Positions 1 through 9,206 are shown, numbered from the stretch's first letter. The stretch is 64,000 nucleotides of DNA from Bacillota bacterium (GCA_023386815.1 JAEWIZ010000027.1:100182-164181); one strand, 5' to 3'. A program made the numbers and translations. The notes: generated from the sequence alone by a model not told the origin.

Positions 1-261
1 TGCTATGTTAAGATACCGATCGGTTAGTACATTCACATAATTGGTCAGTCCGGCAAAGGTTATTGCTGAGATCCTGAAGGTTCTGACATTAAAAAATGAT
101 AGCAATAATCCGGTAATTGACGGTAGGATAAAGAAAAAGATATATATGAAAAGAGCTGGCATCAAAAGATAGAGTACATAGGTTTTCTTATAGACTGCTC
201 TGTTTGTTTTCGTACTTTCTTTATAAGGAGCGTTCCCTTGCTTTGTTTTTTGTTTTAACAT
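1..261 (-). CDS. Sugar ABC transporter permease, MalF/UgpA type (5' part only)
   Basis: This is the first 87 codons of an integral membrane permease that runs off the left edge of the window. The visible part starts MLKQKTKQG, has a short basic cytoplasmic tail, one clear membrane segment at about residues 30-55 (YLLMPALFIYIFFFILPS), and then the NYVNVL stretch usual in the first periplasmic loop of carbohydrate permeases. A GAGGTAAT Shine-Dalgarno precedes the ATG. It lies downstream of the binding-protein gene on the same strand, so the two should work together in carbohydrate uptake, with an ATPase that is not in view. The substrate cannot be read from this fragment. Family assignment is strong; the C-terminal EAA loop is outside the window. 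Confidence 0.85.
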   Translation of the reverse strand, partial: MLKQKTKQGNAPYKESTKTNRAVYKKTYVLYLLMPALFIYIFFFILPSITGLLLSFFNVRTFRISAITFAGLTNYVNVLTDRYLNIA

Positions 262-308
262 ATAATTACCTCAGCTTTATGTATTAAAAATAGGCGTGTT
301 GTAATAAC

Positions 309-328
309 GGGGTGATTAAAATCACCCC
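309..328 (-). terminator. Stem-loop between binding-protein and permease genes
   Basis: A perfect 8-bp stem (GGGGTGAT / ATCACCCC) with a 4-nt loop lies in the 126-bp gap between the lipoprotein gene and the permease gene. No strong T-run follows it on the minus strand, so it is more likely a partial terminator or mRNA-stabilising hairpin than a full stop. Such hairpins often raise binding-protein levels relative to permease in sugar ABC operons; that role is inferred. Confidence 0.6.
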
Positions 329-387
329 ATTATCACTTATCGTTCTCCATATGTAAGTATATTTATTTCAGCTTTCTCTACAGAAAA

Positions 388-1752
388 TCATTTCCAGTTA
401 GCATCTTCAGCAGCTTTTGCATTTTTAGCAGTATCACTATCCAGCAGTTCAATTACTTCCTCCAAAGACATACCTCCAGCTAAATAATCCTGAACGTGGA
501 TATGATAATCTCCATAACCATATAAGTTACCATTTTGCCATACTTCCATGCTCTCTCCCTTACTCATTGCTTCATATAAGGTCTGATAAGCATCAGAAAG
601 ATCGCATTTCACTTCTTTGTTTAAATATATTCCGGGCTGAGCATCTGCGTAAATCTGCTGTGCTTCCTTGGAAGCAAGGAAGTTCAGAGCCTTCTGACCT
701 GCCTCTTTATTGCTGCAAGACTCGGTCATACCAATTGCACCCGGCATAGAGGAGCAGGTATAATTTGTTCCGTCGACTAACGGTAATACAAAGGAACCAA
801 TCTGATCAGCGGCTTCCGGATACTTGCTGGCAATTTCATCATAAATCCAAGTGCCATTCACATGCATACCTGCAGTTCCTTCTGCAAGAGCTGTCTGTGC
901 CATATCATAGGTATCGGAAAGATAAGTTTCATTCACATATCCAAGCTCAACCATTTCCTTTGATTTCTCAATTGCTCCAGCAAAATTCGTAGCGTCGGAA
1001 TAGTGTCTTTTATTTGTGTTCATTTCATTCCAGAACTCACGATAGCTTAATCCGCTATCCACAACATCCTGATTAAAGCCAAAATGAGTAAAGCACTGCA
1101 AGGTCCAGGTATCAGCGCCTGCATAATAGAGCGGGGTCACACCGGAGGCTTTTATTTTATCGCAGGCATCAAGAAACTCTTGCCAGGTAGCAGGTGTTTT
1201 ATCAATACCAGCATTTGCAAAAACAGATTTATTGTAGAAAACACCTACAAGACTCGTGCTGTCAATCGGTATGCCATAAAGTTTGCCATCCCAGATAAAT
1301 CCGCCTTGTTCCAGCATACTCTGGTCATACTCAGACATATCAACATTCTCCAGAACCTGCATTTGATCCAGTACTCCTGCCACATTGTTCAGCCATTTTG
1401 CACCATAGGATTGTAGTAGATCCGGCAGATCGCCTGTTGCAAATTTAGCTTTCAGCAATTCTTCACCTTCACCGCCTCCTGCAATCATCTGAATGTCCAG
1501 ACGAAAGCCAAGTGTCTCTGCGTTCTCATCGATATAAGCATCTAATGCTTCCCAACCGGATTTGTACCAGTCTGTGAAGGTTAGCATCGTAAGTGTTGGA
1601 ATTTCCGTTTCACTGCTGCTTTGACCTGAATCACTTGTGGTTGTTTCCCCCTCCTGTTTCACATTATCGCTGCTTACTTTCTTTTCCGTACTGCATGCTA
1701 CCATACTGACGGTTATAAGCATGACAAGGAATAAGGCAATTATTTTTTTCAT
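388..1752 (-). CDS. Sugar ABC transporter substrate-binding lipoprotein
   Basis: This 454-residue extracellular solute-binding protein should capture a sugar or oligosaccharide outside the membrane and pass it to the permease that follows. The signal peptide MKKIIALFLVMLITVSMVAC ends in a lipobox with Cys20, followed by a Ser/Thr/Glu-rich linker to about residue 50. The rest matches family 1 binding proteins: VGVFYNKSVFANAGI, then TPATWQEFLDACDKI, and a C-terminal AQQIYAD region. The ATG has AGGAGG ten bases upstream. The YesN/YesM-type regulators sit immediately upstream on the same strand, which suggests local control of the transporter. The ligand is not predictable from sequence alone. 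Confidence 0.92.
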   Translation of the reverse strand: MKKIIALFLVMLITVSMVACSTEKKVSSDNVKQEGETTTSDSGQSSSETEIPTLTMLTFTDWYKSGWEALDAYIDENAETLGFRLDIQMIAGGGEGEELLKAKFATGDLPDLLQSYGAKWLNNVAGVLDQMQVLENVDMSEYDQSMLEQGGFIWDGKLYGIPIDSTSLVGVFYNKSVFANAGIDKTPATWQEFLDACDKIKASGVTPLYYAGADTWTLQCFTHFGFNQDVVDSGLSYREFWNEMNTNKRHYSDATNFAGAIEKSKEMVELGYVNETYLSDTYDMAQTALAEGTAGMHVNGTWIYDEIASKYPEAADQIGSFVLPLVDGTNYTCSSMPGAIGMTESCSNKEAGQKALNFLASKEAQQIYADAQPGIYLNKEVKCDLSDAYQTLYEAMSKGESMEVWQNGNLYGYGDYHIHVQDYLAGGMSLEEVIELLDSDTAKNAKAAEDANWK

Positions 1753-1838
1753 TTACTTTCCTCCTGTTTCTTTATTGTAAGAATATTATACAAATGATTC
1801 GAGGACTAAAAACTGTAATTTTTCAATCTAAAATTGAA

Positions 1839-3452
1839 CTATTTTATTCTTTTTTCCTTCCTGAACTCCTTCGGAGTCACACCTTCTGCCTTTTTAAATA
1901 CCTTTGAAAAATATGCATCGTCATTGAAGCCGCTCAAACGGGCTACCATTTTATTACTGAAGTTATTCTGCTTCAGCAATATTTTGGCTTTTTCCAATCG
2001 ATAATGATTCAAATATTCCATAAAACCTATCTGCAGGTTTTCTTTGAATAGCTTACTAAGGTAAACCGGGCTGATTCCTATATGGTCTGCCACCATCGTC
2101 TGTGAGATATTCTCTGCATAATGTCTATGAATGAAGCTGATTGCCTCCGATACATAATCAGAGGTTGGTATTTGGGGCTTTAATCCTCCCATCTCCAGCA
2201 CTCTTTCATAGAGCATAATGAACCACTCCTTCGCATCACTTATCGATGTGAACTCATTAAATTTTTCCTGGGGTGTTTTCTTATCCGCATAGATATGATT
2301 AATATCAATATACCTTTCTTTACAGCTTCTGTTTAATACCCCCAGAAGATCAATAAATACAATTTGGGATTCTGTTAGTGAAGGACTCCATCTGCACAAC
2401 TCTTTAAACACATCCTGCACGATATCCATAGCTGCCTTTCTATTATTCGAACGGATATATGCCATTAAGCTTCTTTCTCTTTCGGAATCAAAAACAGCCA
2501 GGACATCAAAAGGCTTATCCGCTGCCAAATCATCCTTTTCCATCCCCTTATAATACCTGTTACGGTATTTTTCCTCTGCGGCAAGATACGATTTTTTTAT
2601 ATCCGTAATATTTGCTACTACACAGCCCTGATAAAAGTGTGACTTTATATTTAAATATTTTTGTGTACATACCGATATTCTGCTTAATACCTCAAAGCAT
2701 CGTTCCTGCCTCATATTTTCACTATAAATGGATGCATAGGAAAGCAATATAATATACTTATCCTCTGTTACGTGACAGCAAATACCACTATGAGTATCTT
2801 GTAATATCTCATCAACAATATTTATAATTGAATTTTCCAGTAAATAGGCATCCTGCTCCCTGTTGTGCTCATGTTGTACCGTCATAATAACGGTTACCAG
2901 ATTATGTTCCGAAATGGGCAGACCCAAAACTGCAATACGGGACTTAATTTCTTCCAGCTGAAGATAGAAGCCTGCAATCAGACTAAGAATGAAATCCCGC
3001 TTTAAGGCCGCCAAACTATAGCCCTTTGTAAGCTCCTTTGAAAGCTTAGGATTTGAATTCTCATTTATTATGTCAATCGCTCTATTTATGGTGGTAGCTA
3101 ATACATCCACCGATAATTTGTGTTTTAGGATATAATCTATCGCACCGTTTTTTAAAGCCTCTCTTACATAATCATAATCATCATAATTGCTGAGCATAAT
3201 GAACTTGATGGAGGGTAGGAATTGATTCGCATAACGTTGTAATTCAATTCCGTTTGTCTTAGGCATTTGTATATCAGATATAATAATATCCGGCACTACG
3301 AATTCCAACAGGCTCATTGCCTCAGCTCCGTCGCCTGCTTCCGCAACCACTTCCAAAGACTCAAGCTCCATCCTGCCGGTCAATTCCTTCAGCATTAACT
3401 TGATATTTGATCGGACAAGAAAATCATCATCTGCAATCATTATTTTAATCAT
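1839..3452 (-). CDS. Response regulator, YesN type (receiver plus AraC-type DNA-binding domain)
   Basis: A 537-residue cytoplasmic response regulator. Residues 1-125 form a receiver (IMIADDDF acid pocket; phospho-acceptor Asp in IISDIQMP; FIMLSNYDDYDYVREAL). A long central region of unclear fold follows, then a C-terminal AraC/XylS pair of helix-turn-helices (about 435-537: YAENISQTMVADHIGISPVYLSKLF and the FNDDAYFSKVFKK motif). A GTG 12 bases upstream is possible, but ATG at 3452 has GAGG at good spacing, so I use it; it overlaps the end of the kinase gene by 8 bases, implying translational coupling. YesN-like regulators usually activate adjacent carbohydrate transport genes; here the lipoprotein gene follows after 86 bp. 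Confidence 0.9.
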   Translation of the reverse strand: MIKIMIADDDFLVRSNIKLMLKELTGRMELESLEVVAEAGDGAEAMSLLEFVVPDIIISDIQMPKTNGIELQRYANQFLPSIKFIMLSNYDDYDYVREALKNGAIDYILKHKLSVDVLATTINRAIDIINENSNPKLSKELTKGYSLAALKRDFILSLIAGFYLQLEEIKSRIAVLGLPISEHNLVTVIMTVQHEHNREQDAYLLENSIINIVDEILQDTHSGICCHVTEDKYIILLSYASIYSENMRQERCFEVLSRISVCTQKYLNIKSHFYQGCVVANITDIKKSYLAAEEKYRNRYYKGMEKDDLAADKPFDVLAVFDSERERSLMAYIRSNNRKAAMDIVQDVFKELCRWSPSLTESQIVFIDLLGVLNRSCKERYIDINHIYADKKTPQEKFNEFTSISDAKEWFIMLYERVLEMGGLKPQIPTSDYVSEAISFIHRHYAENISQTMVADHIGISPVYLSKLFKENLQIGFMEYLNHYRLEKAKILLKQNNFSNKMVARLSGFNDDAYFSKVFKKAEGVTPKEFRKEKRIK

Positions 3453-5214
3453 AGGTATCCTCACTTCCCGCTTTGATAATCGGTAATGTTATCTCAACCA
3501 GCGTAAACAACCCTGGCTCATTAAAGATCAATAGCTCACTCTCATTTCCAAATAAAAGCTTCAATCTTGCGGATATATTAAATAGTCCGATGTGACCCGA
3601 CTCAATTCCAATATAGTGGTTGTCCTTTAATAGATCCTTGTTGAAGCTCCTCCCATTATCCTTTATGGCAATCTTTATATGATCTTCTTCCTCATAAGCA
3701 TTAATTTGAAGAACCCCCATATAATCCAAGGGAGCAATGCCATGCTGCAGAGCATTTTCAACTATGGGCTGCAACATAAGTTTTGGAATAAGATACTCCT
3801 TCACCTGTTCCTCCACCGAGAAACGATAGGTTATTTTACCAGCATATCGATATTCCTGAATTTGAAGATAATTCATCAAGTAATCCATTTCTTCCGATAG
3901 ACTAATAAACTTTCTGGTATCTAAGTTCAGATGAAGAATATTTGATAATGCATTACAAACTGTTTGTATATTAGTGATGCCCTGCATGGAGGCCAGAAAT
4001 TTTATTGTATTTAAGGTATTATAAAGGAAATGGGGATTGATCTGTGTCTGCAGCATCTTTATTTCCGATTTGCGTTTCTCCATTTCTGTTATCTTAATAT
4101 TATGAATCAAACCTTTCATTCTCTTAAGCATCGCTTGTATTTGCTGATATAGTATTCCAATCTCGTCCTGGGCTCCGATCGCTACTCCTAGATCCATATG
4201 TTCACTGTCTATAGACGCGACAGCCATGGTTAGACGCCTCAAATCCTTCGTTATAAGGTTGGTCGTTATCAATACCAGGGCAATAAATATGGCAGCATAG
4301 ATACCCACCAAACCCAGCATTTTGTTTCTTACAAGTACAAAGCCGGAAATAATGTCACTCTTTAAAACCGTTCCAACGACGGTCCAGGGAGTATAATCAG
4401 AGGAGTTATAAACCGCCAGATATTGCTGATGACCCTCTTCAAAGAACATATAGTCATCCGTATCTTTCCTTCCACTAAGTGCCTTACCAATCGGCAAAGC
4501 CATGGAATTATCCGGTTCATATATTACCTCACCCGTTTCGGTATCTGCTACATAAATTGTATATCCATTCATACTATTGATATTAAACATATTATCCAGC
4601 AGGGAACTCTTGATATCTGCTACGACAACTCCAATGGTCTTACCATGATGCTGCACCGGCCTTATGATAGAAAACACCTGACTGCTTTTCGGTAAACTTC
4701 TCGTATCCGTGCTATAATGAGGCGGCGAAAACATAATCTCGAAGTCCTTACTGCGCAAGTTATTATACCAGTCCTGCTCCTTTACTTCCGAAGCAGTCAT
4801 CGTTATTCCAAAGGTTACACTCCTGCCATTAAAACCGTAGATCGCCATCCCCTGGAGATATGATTTGTAGCTGCACATGCTAATCAGATAATCCTGGACC
4901 TCCCTGCGACATTGTACTAATTTTGCTGCATCTGCGTCCTCCATACTTAAATAATCAATAACACTTCCGTTCATATTCGTTGTTACTTTATTTGAAATAA
5001 GGGCTGTTACATAGTCGATATCTTTTATGGTCAGCTCAAAATTATTATTTAATACCTCCATCATGGAACTGATATTACTCACTGCCGTCTCGGTAGCTTC
5101 CTCTGTGAAATTCCTATAATAGCTATAGGTGCTGACACTACAAAACGCAAGAAATAAAACTAATGTCACCAGCAGTGTCTTTGCCAAAAAATGTTTCGAA
5201 ATCCATCTAATCAT
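3445..5214 (-). CDS. Sensor histidine kinase, YesM type
   Basis: A 589-residue membrane sensor kinase. It has an N-terminal membrane segment (about 12-31), a large extracytoplasmic region of Cache type (about 32-290), a second membrane segment (about 295-318), a HAMP linker, and a His_kinase module with the phospho-acceptor in QINPHFLYNTLN (about 390). The ATPase has the N-box PIVENALQHG and G-boxes DNGRSF and GHIGLFN. The ATG has GAGGGGGT upstream. It overlaps the response regulator gene, and the two form a classical YesM/YesN pair. Its signal is probably a saccharide or a cell-surface cue; that is inferred from the neighbouring ABC genes. Confidence 0.9.
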   Translation of the reverse strand: MIRWISKHFLAKTLLVTLVLFLAFCSVSTYSYYRNFTEEATETAVSNISSMMEVLNNNFELTIKDIDYVTALISNKVTTNMNGSVIDYLSMEDADAAKLVQCRREVQDYLISMCSYKSYLQGMAIYGFNGRSVTFGITMTASEVKEQDWYNNLRSKDFEIMFSPPHYSTDTRSLPKSSQVFSIIRPVQHHGKTIGVVVADIKSSLLDNMFNINSMNGYTIYVADTETGEVIYEPDNSMALPIGKALSGRKDTDDYMFFEEGHQQYLAVYNSSDYTPWTVVGTVLKSDIISGFVLVRNKMLGLVGIYAAIFIALVLITTNLITKDLRRLTMAVASIDSEHMDLGVAIGAQDEIGILYQQIQAMLKRMKGLIHNIKITEMEKRKSEIKMLQTQINPHFLYNTLNTIKFLASMQGITNIQTVCNALSNILHLNLDTRKFISLSEEMDYLMNYLQIQEYRYAGKITYRFSVEEQVKEYLIPKLMLQPIVENALQHGIAPLDYMGVLQINAYEEEDHIKIAIKDNGRSFNKDLLKDNHYIGIESGHIGLFNISARLKLLFGNESELLIFNEPGLFTLVEITLPIIKAGSEDTYD

Positions 5215-5399
5215 AACAGGTTACCCCCTCAATCCTATGTACTGAACTATCCTTGGTGAGAATCCTCCCCTTCTATAATAACCACGATTTTTACCTTTGT
5301 ATATGTAATCTTTTAAACAAAAAGTATAGATCATTCCATTACTGACGAAGCGTTTATGATTTAAAATAAAAGGAGCTAACATTTAAAGGAGGTTTTATT

Positions 5400-6491
5400 A
5401 TGATTCAATGGCTTGATCCATTATGGAGGGGCACGATCGTGCATGAGGAACCCATCTGTTTTTCTGAATCAGATCATTTCAATTTCACAGGCGGAAGCTT
5501 ATTATACACTCCGAGGGAAATATTGAAGATATCCTCCCCTGATGGCACACAGCAGTATGAGCCCGTCAAGGACTTTCAATGGGAGGGTAATACCATTATT
5601 CGTACAAAAAACAGTTCCATCCCCTTTTTACCCAGAAGCCTTTACTGTCCACCTTATATAGGAGAAGCTGATACCAGCTGGTTACGATTAGCTGATCAAA
5701 GCAGATATTGTAAGGTCTTTCCTGAGATAATCGATTATCAGGTACTGGTAACTTACCGGCACAACGAGCACTGGAGGGGAAGTATACCGTGTAATCAAAT
5801 GTCCTTCCTTCCCCTCACCTTAAAAAAGCTAACTTCTAATAAGTCCTTTCGGTTAGTTTTTTATGGGGATAGTATTACTGCCGGTTGGGAAGCCAGCGGC
5901 TATGATGAGACCGTGATTGACATGGTTACACTTAAGGAACTTCGAATAAGAAATCATAAGCCGCCTTTTATGCCAGCCTGGGCTGAATTAGTTACGGCCG
6001 CCTTAAAGGATTATTTCCATCACAATAATCTTATCAAAATCAATCGTGGAGCCGGCGGTTCCACCTCTTCCTGGGGAAGCAAGCATGCTGCTACTATTGT
6101 TAGTCCCGAGAACCCGGATTTGGTGATATTAGCCTTCGGTATGAATAACCTGCAACAGGAAGCTGAAGAATTTAAAAAAGACATCTTAGATATCATATCA
6201 ACCATTCGCCACGAAAATCCAGACTGTGAGTTCTTACTGGTATCTCCGATGGTTCCCAACCCAGAAATCCATGGGTTTATGAAGAATAAACTCCTGGATC
6301 AGGAAAGAAGTCTTTTTCAGATACAAACATCCCTTACCGGAATCGCTGTTGCTCCGGTTCATACCATATTTCTGGATCTTCTTAATAGAGATAAAAATTA
6401 CTTAGAATTAACCGGTAATTGTATTAACCACCCAAATGATTTTTCAATACGTATTTATGCACAAGCCATTTTAAGCTGCCTTGGAGTTTAA
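5400..6491 (+). CDS. SGNH/GDSL-family hydrolase (carbohydrate esterase-like)
   Basis: A 363-residue protein with an N-terminal region of about 150 residues of mostly beta character and a C-terminal SGNH hydrolase domain. Catalytic blocks are visible: block I FYGDSITAG (Ser in GDS), block II glycine in RGAGGSTSS, block III GMNN in place of GxND, and a C-terminal NHPND with the Asp-x-x-His-like pair. No signal peptide is seen, so it acts inside the cell unless exported by another route. A strong AAAGGAGG precedes the ATG. It is divergent from the YesM/YesN operon, which suggests a link to glycan breakdown, for example deacetylation of imported oligosaccharides. Substrate is unknown. Confidence 0.8.
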   Translation: MIQWLDPLWRGTIVHEEPICFSESDHFNFTGGSLLYTPREILKISSPDGTQQYEPVKDFQWEGNTIIRTKNSSIPFLPRSLYCPPYIGEADTSWLRLADQSRYCKVFPEIIDYQVLVTYRHNEHWRGSIPCNQMSFLPLTLKKLTSNKSFRLVFYGDSITAGWEASGYDETVIDMVTLKELRIRNHKPPFMPAWAELVTAALKDYFHHNNLIKINRGAGGSTSSWGSKHAATIVSPENPDLVILAFGMNNLQQEAEEFKKDILDIISTIRHENPDCEFLLVSPMVPNPEIHGFMKNKLLDQERSLFQIQTSLTGIAVAPVHTIFLDLLNRDKNYLELTGNCINHPNDFSIRIYAQAILSCLGV

Positions 6492-6503
6492 GTACAATAA
6501 AAA

Positions 6504-6552
6504 GCTCCGAAACAGGAGAAACTAATTTCAACTGTTTCGGAGCATTTTATTG
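6504..6552 (+). terminator. Rho-independent terminator after the SGNH gene
   Basis: A perfect 12-bp stem (GCTCCGAAACAG / CTGTTTCGGAGC) with a 16-nt loop, followed by ATTTTATTGTT. It starts 12 bp after the SGNH stop codon. Both flanks are A/T-rich, so it may also stop transcripts of the pirin gene coming from the other side. Confidence 0.85.
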
Positions 6553-6630
6553 TTCTAGCTATTTTCATATCAAAAACTTCATGCAGCATATCCCATATAG
6601 GGAGTATACTTCCTTGTACCAAATATTTTA

Positions 6631-7335
6631 TTAAACTCCTGTTTTTCTCATCTCTATTAATAGAAAGTGAGTTGTGGTCTTTGCATTGATAGTAAGCTCT
6701 TCCTCCGATATCTCCAGAGCGTCTCTGGCTTCCAGCTCCAGTTCCTTGATAACCGAGGTACCTTCTATCTGAACCAGATATGCCTGCCGGTTCTCTGACA
6801 CGGTGAAATTAATTGTATTTCCTTCCTCTAACTGGAGTACGAAGATATTTGCATCTTGATGAATCTTAACTGGAGCCTCCCCATCAATTGGGGCTACAAT
6901 GTGAAACCACTGATTGTATCTTGACTCCCAATCAAAACGGAATTCTCCGTATTGGGGCGTGTGCCCCAGTCGATCAGGATAAATCCATATCTGCAAGATT
7001 CTTGTCATAGATTTCCCAAGATTATGCTCACTATGAAATACTCCTGTTCCTGCACTCATATACTGAACATGTCCCCGGCTCAGGGTACTCTCGTTCTTCA
7101 TACTGTCAGCATGTGTCAGCTCTCCCTCTACCACGTAGGATACAATCTCCATATCTTTATGCGGATGGGTATCAAATCCGGTACCCGGTGCAATTAAATC
7201 ATCGTTTATTACCCTCAAGGCTCCAAAATTGATATTTAAGGGATTTAAATAGTCAGCAAAAGAAAAATGGAAGATGCTTTGCAGCCATCCCAAATCACTT
7301 TTGCCCATGTTTCTATGATCAAGCTTCTTTATCAT
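6631..7335 (-). CDS. Pirin-family cupin protein
   Basis: A 234-residue pirin-like bicupin. The N-terminal cupin carries the metal site: HPHKDMEIVSYVVEGELTH and later the GTGVFHSEHN segment give the His-x-His, His and Glu ligands. Pirins such as YhhW have quercetin 2,3-dioxygenase activity and others act as redox-sensitive cofactors; the physiological substrate here is unknown. AAAGGAGAT precedes the ATG. It is transcribed divergently from an HxlR-type regulator gene across a 269-bp intergenic region with a palindrome, which suggests that regulator controls it. Length is normal for the family. Confidence 0.88.
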   Translation of the reverse strand: MIKKLDHRNMGKSDLGWLQSIFHFSFADYLNPLNINFGALRVINDDLIAPGTGFDTHPHKDMEIVSYVVEGELTHADSMKNESTLSRGHVQYMSAGTGVFHSEHNLGKSMTRILQIWIYPDRLGHTPQYGEFRFDWESRYNQWFHIVAPIDGEAPVKIHQDANIFVLQLEEGNTINFTVSENRQAYLVQIEGTSVIKELELEARDALEISEEELTINAKTTTHFLLIEMRKTGV

Positions 7336-7523
7336 AAATTTATCTCCTTTCTTACTTGAACTATGTTTTAGGTAATTCTGCTACTCAAACGATATAGCAT
7401 TTTTACACTGCTCCTTTCGTTTAGAAATCTATATCCCAAGTAGCTTACTGCCTTCATAAATACTTTTGACTTCATTTAAGAAAGGCCATTTCATTTGTTC
7501 ATAAGTACTTTATTTGTTTTTTC

Positions 7524-7540
7524 ACTTACTTTATGTAAGT
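7524..7540. promoter_or_regulatory. Palindromic candidate operator for the HxlR regulator
   Basis: ACTTAC-TTTAT-GTAAGT is a perfect 6-bp inverted repeat in the shared pirin/HxlR promoter region. A related half-site AAGTAAGT lies at 7569-7576 inside the likely HxlR promoter spacer. YodB/HxlR-family operators contain similar GTAAGTA half-sites. The role is inferred from position and symmetry. Confidence 0.5.
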
Positions 7541-7557
7541 ATATTACTATATTTCTG

Positions 7558-7586
7558 TTGCTTTTGTCAAGTAAGTGATGTAGAAT
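7558..7586 (+). promoter_or_regulatory. Sigma-A type promoter of the HxlR gene
   Basis: TTGCTT and TAGAAT boxes are separated by 17 bp, 18 bp upstream of the HxlR start codon, with GAGGTGAT as ribosome binding site between. The spacer contains an AAGTAAGT half-site, which would fit autorepression. Confidence 0.5.
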
Positions 7587-7604
7587 CATTTTAGAGGTGA
7601 TTCT

Positions 7605-7919
7605 ATGCATGATTTGTCCCTATGTCCAAAGTACGAAAAAGCGTTTGAGATCTTGGGAAAACGTTGGAACGGCTTAATTATTAAGGTTTTAATGGAGGGT
7701 CCTAAGAGATTTTCAGATGTAGCCTCCCAGATTCCTAATATGAGTGATCGTATGCTGGGAGAACGTTTTAAGGAACTAGAAGCTCTGGGTATCATTAATC
7801 GTATGGTTTACCCTGATATTCCGGTGCGAATTGAATATGAACTTACAGGAAAAGGGAGAGCACTGGATTGTGCCCTCAATGAAATTCAAAATTGGGCTAA
7901 TGAGTGGATGACTGAATAA
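7605..7919 (+). CDS. HxlR-family winged-helix transcriptional regulator
   Basis: A 104-residue DNA-binding protein. The HxlR fold is clear: CPKYEKAFEILGKRW at the N terminus, then the recognition region PNMSDRMLGERFKELEALGI and the wing around VRIEYELTGKGRAL. A single cysteine at position 7 sits where YodB and related quinone/diamide sensors have their redox Cys6. That suggests thiol-based sensing of electrophiles, but it is inference. GAGGTGAT precedes the ATG. Its divergent partner is the pirin gene, a plausible quinone- or flavonoid-related target. Confidence 0.88.
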   Translation: MHDLSLCPKYEKAFEILGKRWNGLIIKVLMEGPKRFSDVASQIPNMSDRMLGERFKELEALGIINRMVYPDIPVRIEYELTGKGRALDCALNEIQNWANEWMTE

Positions 7920-7974
7920 AGCTGAACTGCCTTACGGCAGCTCAGCTTTATTTATTGAAACCACTTATTAACCA

Positions 7975-9093
7975 CTAATTATATGTACAATTCAAAAATG
8001 CCCCAACATTCTCTCTTTTTGCATTTAATGGTATCTCGCAGCCATTACCAACGATTAAGCCACCACCCATGGCTAGGCGAACCAACTTATCACAATAATC
8101 TGTAATCTCCTTTTCACTGCCAAAGGCAAATAGTGCTGCGGGAACATCGCCTCGAATGCATTGATACCCCTGTAAAATCTCATAGGCTTTCTCGATATCA
8201 GTATCCCCATCCAGCTCAATAATACAGGTTCCCTTCGGAAGCTCCTTAAAATAAGGCAGCATGGGGAGCCAGTTGCCATCCGCATGCAGTACAGGAGTTA
8301 TCTTTTTCTCAATCAGAGCCATCATAATTTTCTTCAAATGAGGCCAGGAGAATTCCTCATACATATCAGGTGAAATAAATGAGGCGGAAGATCTCATAGC
8401 AAAAATTCCAACGCGATCTCCCGGCTTAGCACTCCGAAAGATGGTTTTTATGATATCTGGAGTTGCCCGTTCACAAGCTTTTTTTACCAGCTCAGGCTCG
8501 TCATAGAGATCATAGAAGAACTGCTCCAACCCACGAGACATAGAAAAGGTATCAAAGGGTGTTCCACATCCCGTATGAAACATCATCGGTATACCTCTTC
8601 CCTTTTCCCAGTACTTGCGGTTTTGTCCACATCCCATTCCCGCCTGAATAAACTTTAAGGTGACTTTTAAGCCGGTTAATGCATTTTGCTTCATAGGAGG
8701 ATTTTGAATGGAAGCGACAAAAGGTAGCTGCCAGGCACCAAAGCCCTTTTCTATGATGGTCTTATAATCCTCCGGCTTCATGATCTCTTCTTCTACAAAT
8801 TGAAATAATTCATTTTCCCCCAGATCCTTTCCTGGAATTCTTACCTTCATCTGCTCAATAAAAGTAACATCCTTTGGATTCATAGGGAATACACAATCCG
8901 GCTCCACCCCAAGATTTTCATAAGTCTTAATCATGGCATCCAGCCATACATCATTTCCTTGAAATAAGTCAGCCTGTGTTTTCCCCGATAACACCGCCGC
9001 ATAGGCGCAGATGTGTGCATATACTACAATATCTGCCTTTGATTGAACTTTCCCCAGTCTAACAGCGTTTTCGAACTTCTCCATTTTAGTCAT
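7975..9093 (-). CDS. Uroporphyrinogen decarboxylase (URO-D) family protein, likely corrinoid methyltransferase
   Basis: A 372-residue URO-D fold protein of the clade found in anaerobic methyltransferase systems (MtaA/CmuA-like) rather than in heme synthesis. Visible landmarks are VLHADGN, IIELDGDTDIEKAYE, the GDVPAALFAFGS loop and a C-terminal VGNGCEIPLNAKRENV with a candidate metal-ligand Cys. There are no other heme genes nearby. It probably moves a methyl group to or from a corrinoid protein or thiol; no corrinoid protein is in view. The ribosome binding site lies inside a strong hairpin (see 9100-9156). A LysR gene is directly upstream on the same strand and is the likely regulator. Confidence 0.75.
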   Translation of the reverse strand: MTKMEKFENAVRLGKVQSKADIVVYAHICAYAAVLSGKTQADLFQGNDVWLDAMIKTYENLGVEPDCVFPMNPKDVTFIEQMKVRIPGKDLGENELFQFVEEEIMKPEDYKTIIEKGFGAWQLPFVASIQNPPMKQNALTGLKVTLKFIQAGMGCGQNRKYWEKGRGIPMMFHTGCGTPFDTFSMSRGLEQFFYDLYDEPELVKKACERATPDIIKTIFRSAKPGDRVGIFAMRSSASFISPDMYEEFSWPHLKKIMMALIEKKITPVLHADGNWLPMLPYFKELPKGTCIIELDGDTDIEKAYEILQGYQCIRGDVPAALFAFGSEKEITDYCDKLVRLAMGGGLIVGNGCEIPLNAKRENVGAFLNCTYN

Positions 9094-9099
9094 AACAAA

Positions 9100-9156
9100 A
9101 ACACCTCTCCTTAATTAATAAATGTTACCCATAAATCAATTATAAGGAGAGGTGTT
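9100..9156 (-). promoter_or_regulatory. Perfect 14-bp hairpin enclosing the URO-D ribosome binding site
   Basis: TAAGGAGAGGTGTT and its exact complement AACACCTCTCCTTA are separated by 29 nt in the LysR/URO-D gap. On the transcript the 3' arm contains the only Shine-Dalgarno (AAGGAGAGG) of the URO-D gene and is followed by TTTTT, 6 nt before the ATG. It can therefore serve as a terminator for the upstream LysR gene and as an SD-sequestering or attenuating element for URO-D. Structure is directly visible; function is inferred. Confidence 0.7.
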
Positions 9157-9206
9157 ACCAAAGTAAACTTACTAAACATGCAGATATCAATAACCAAAAG
9201 TTATAG

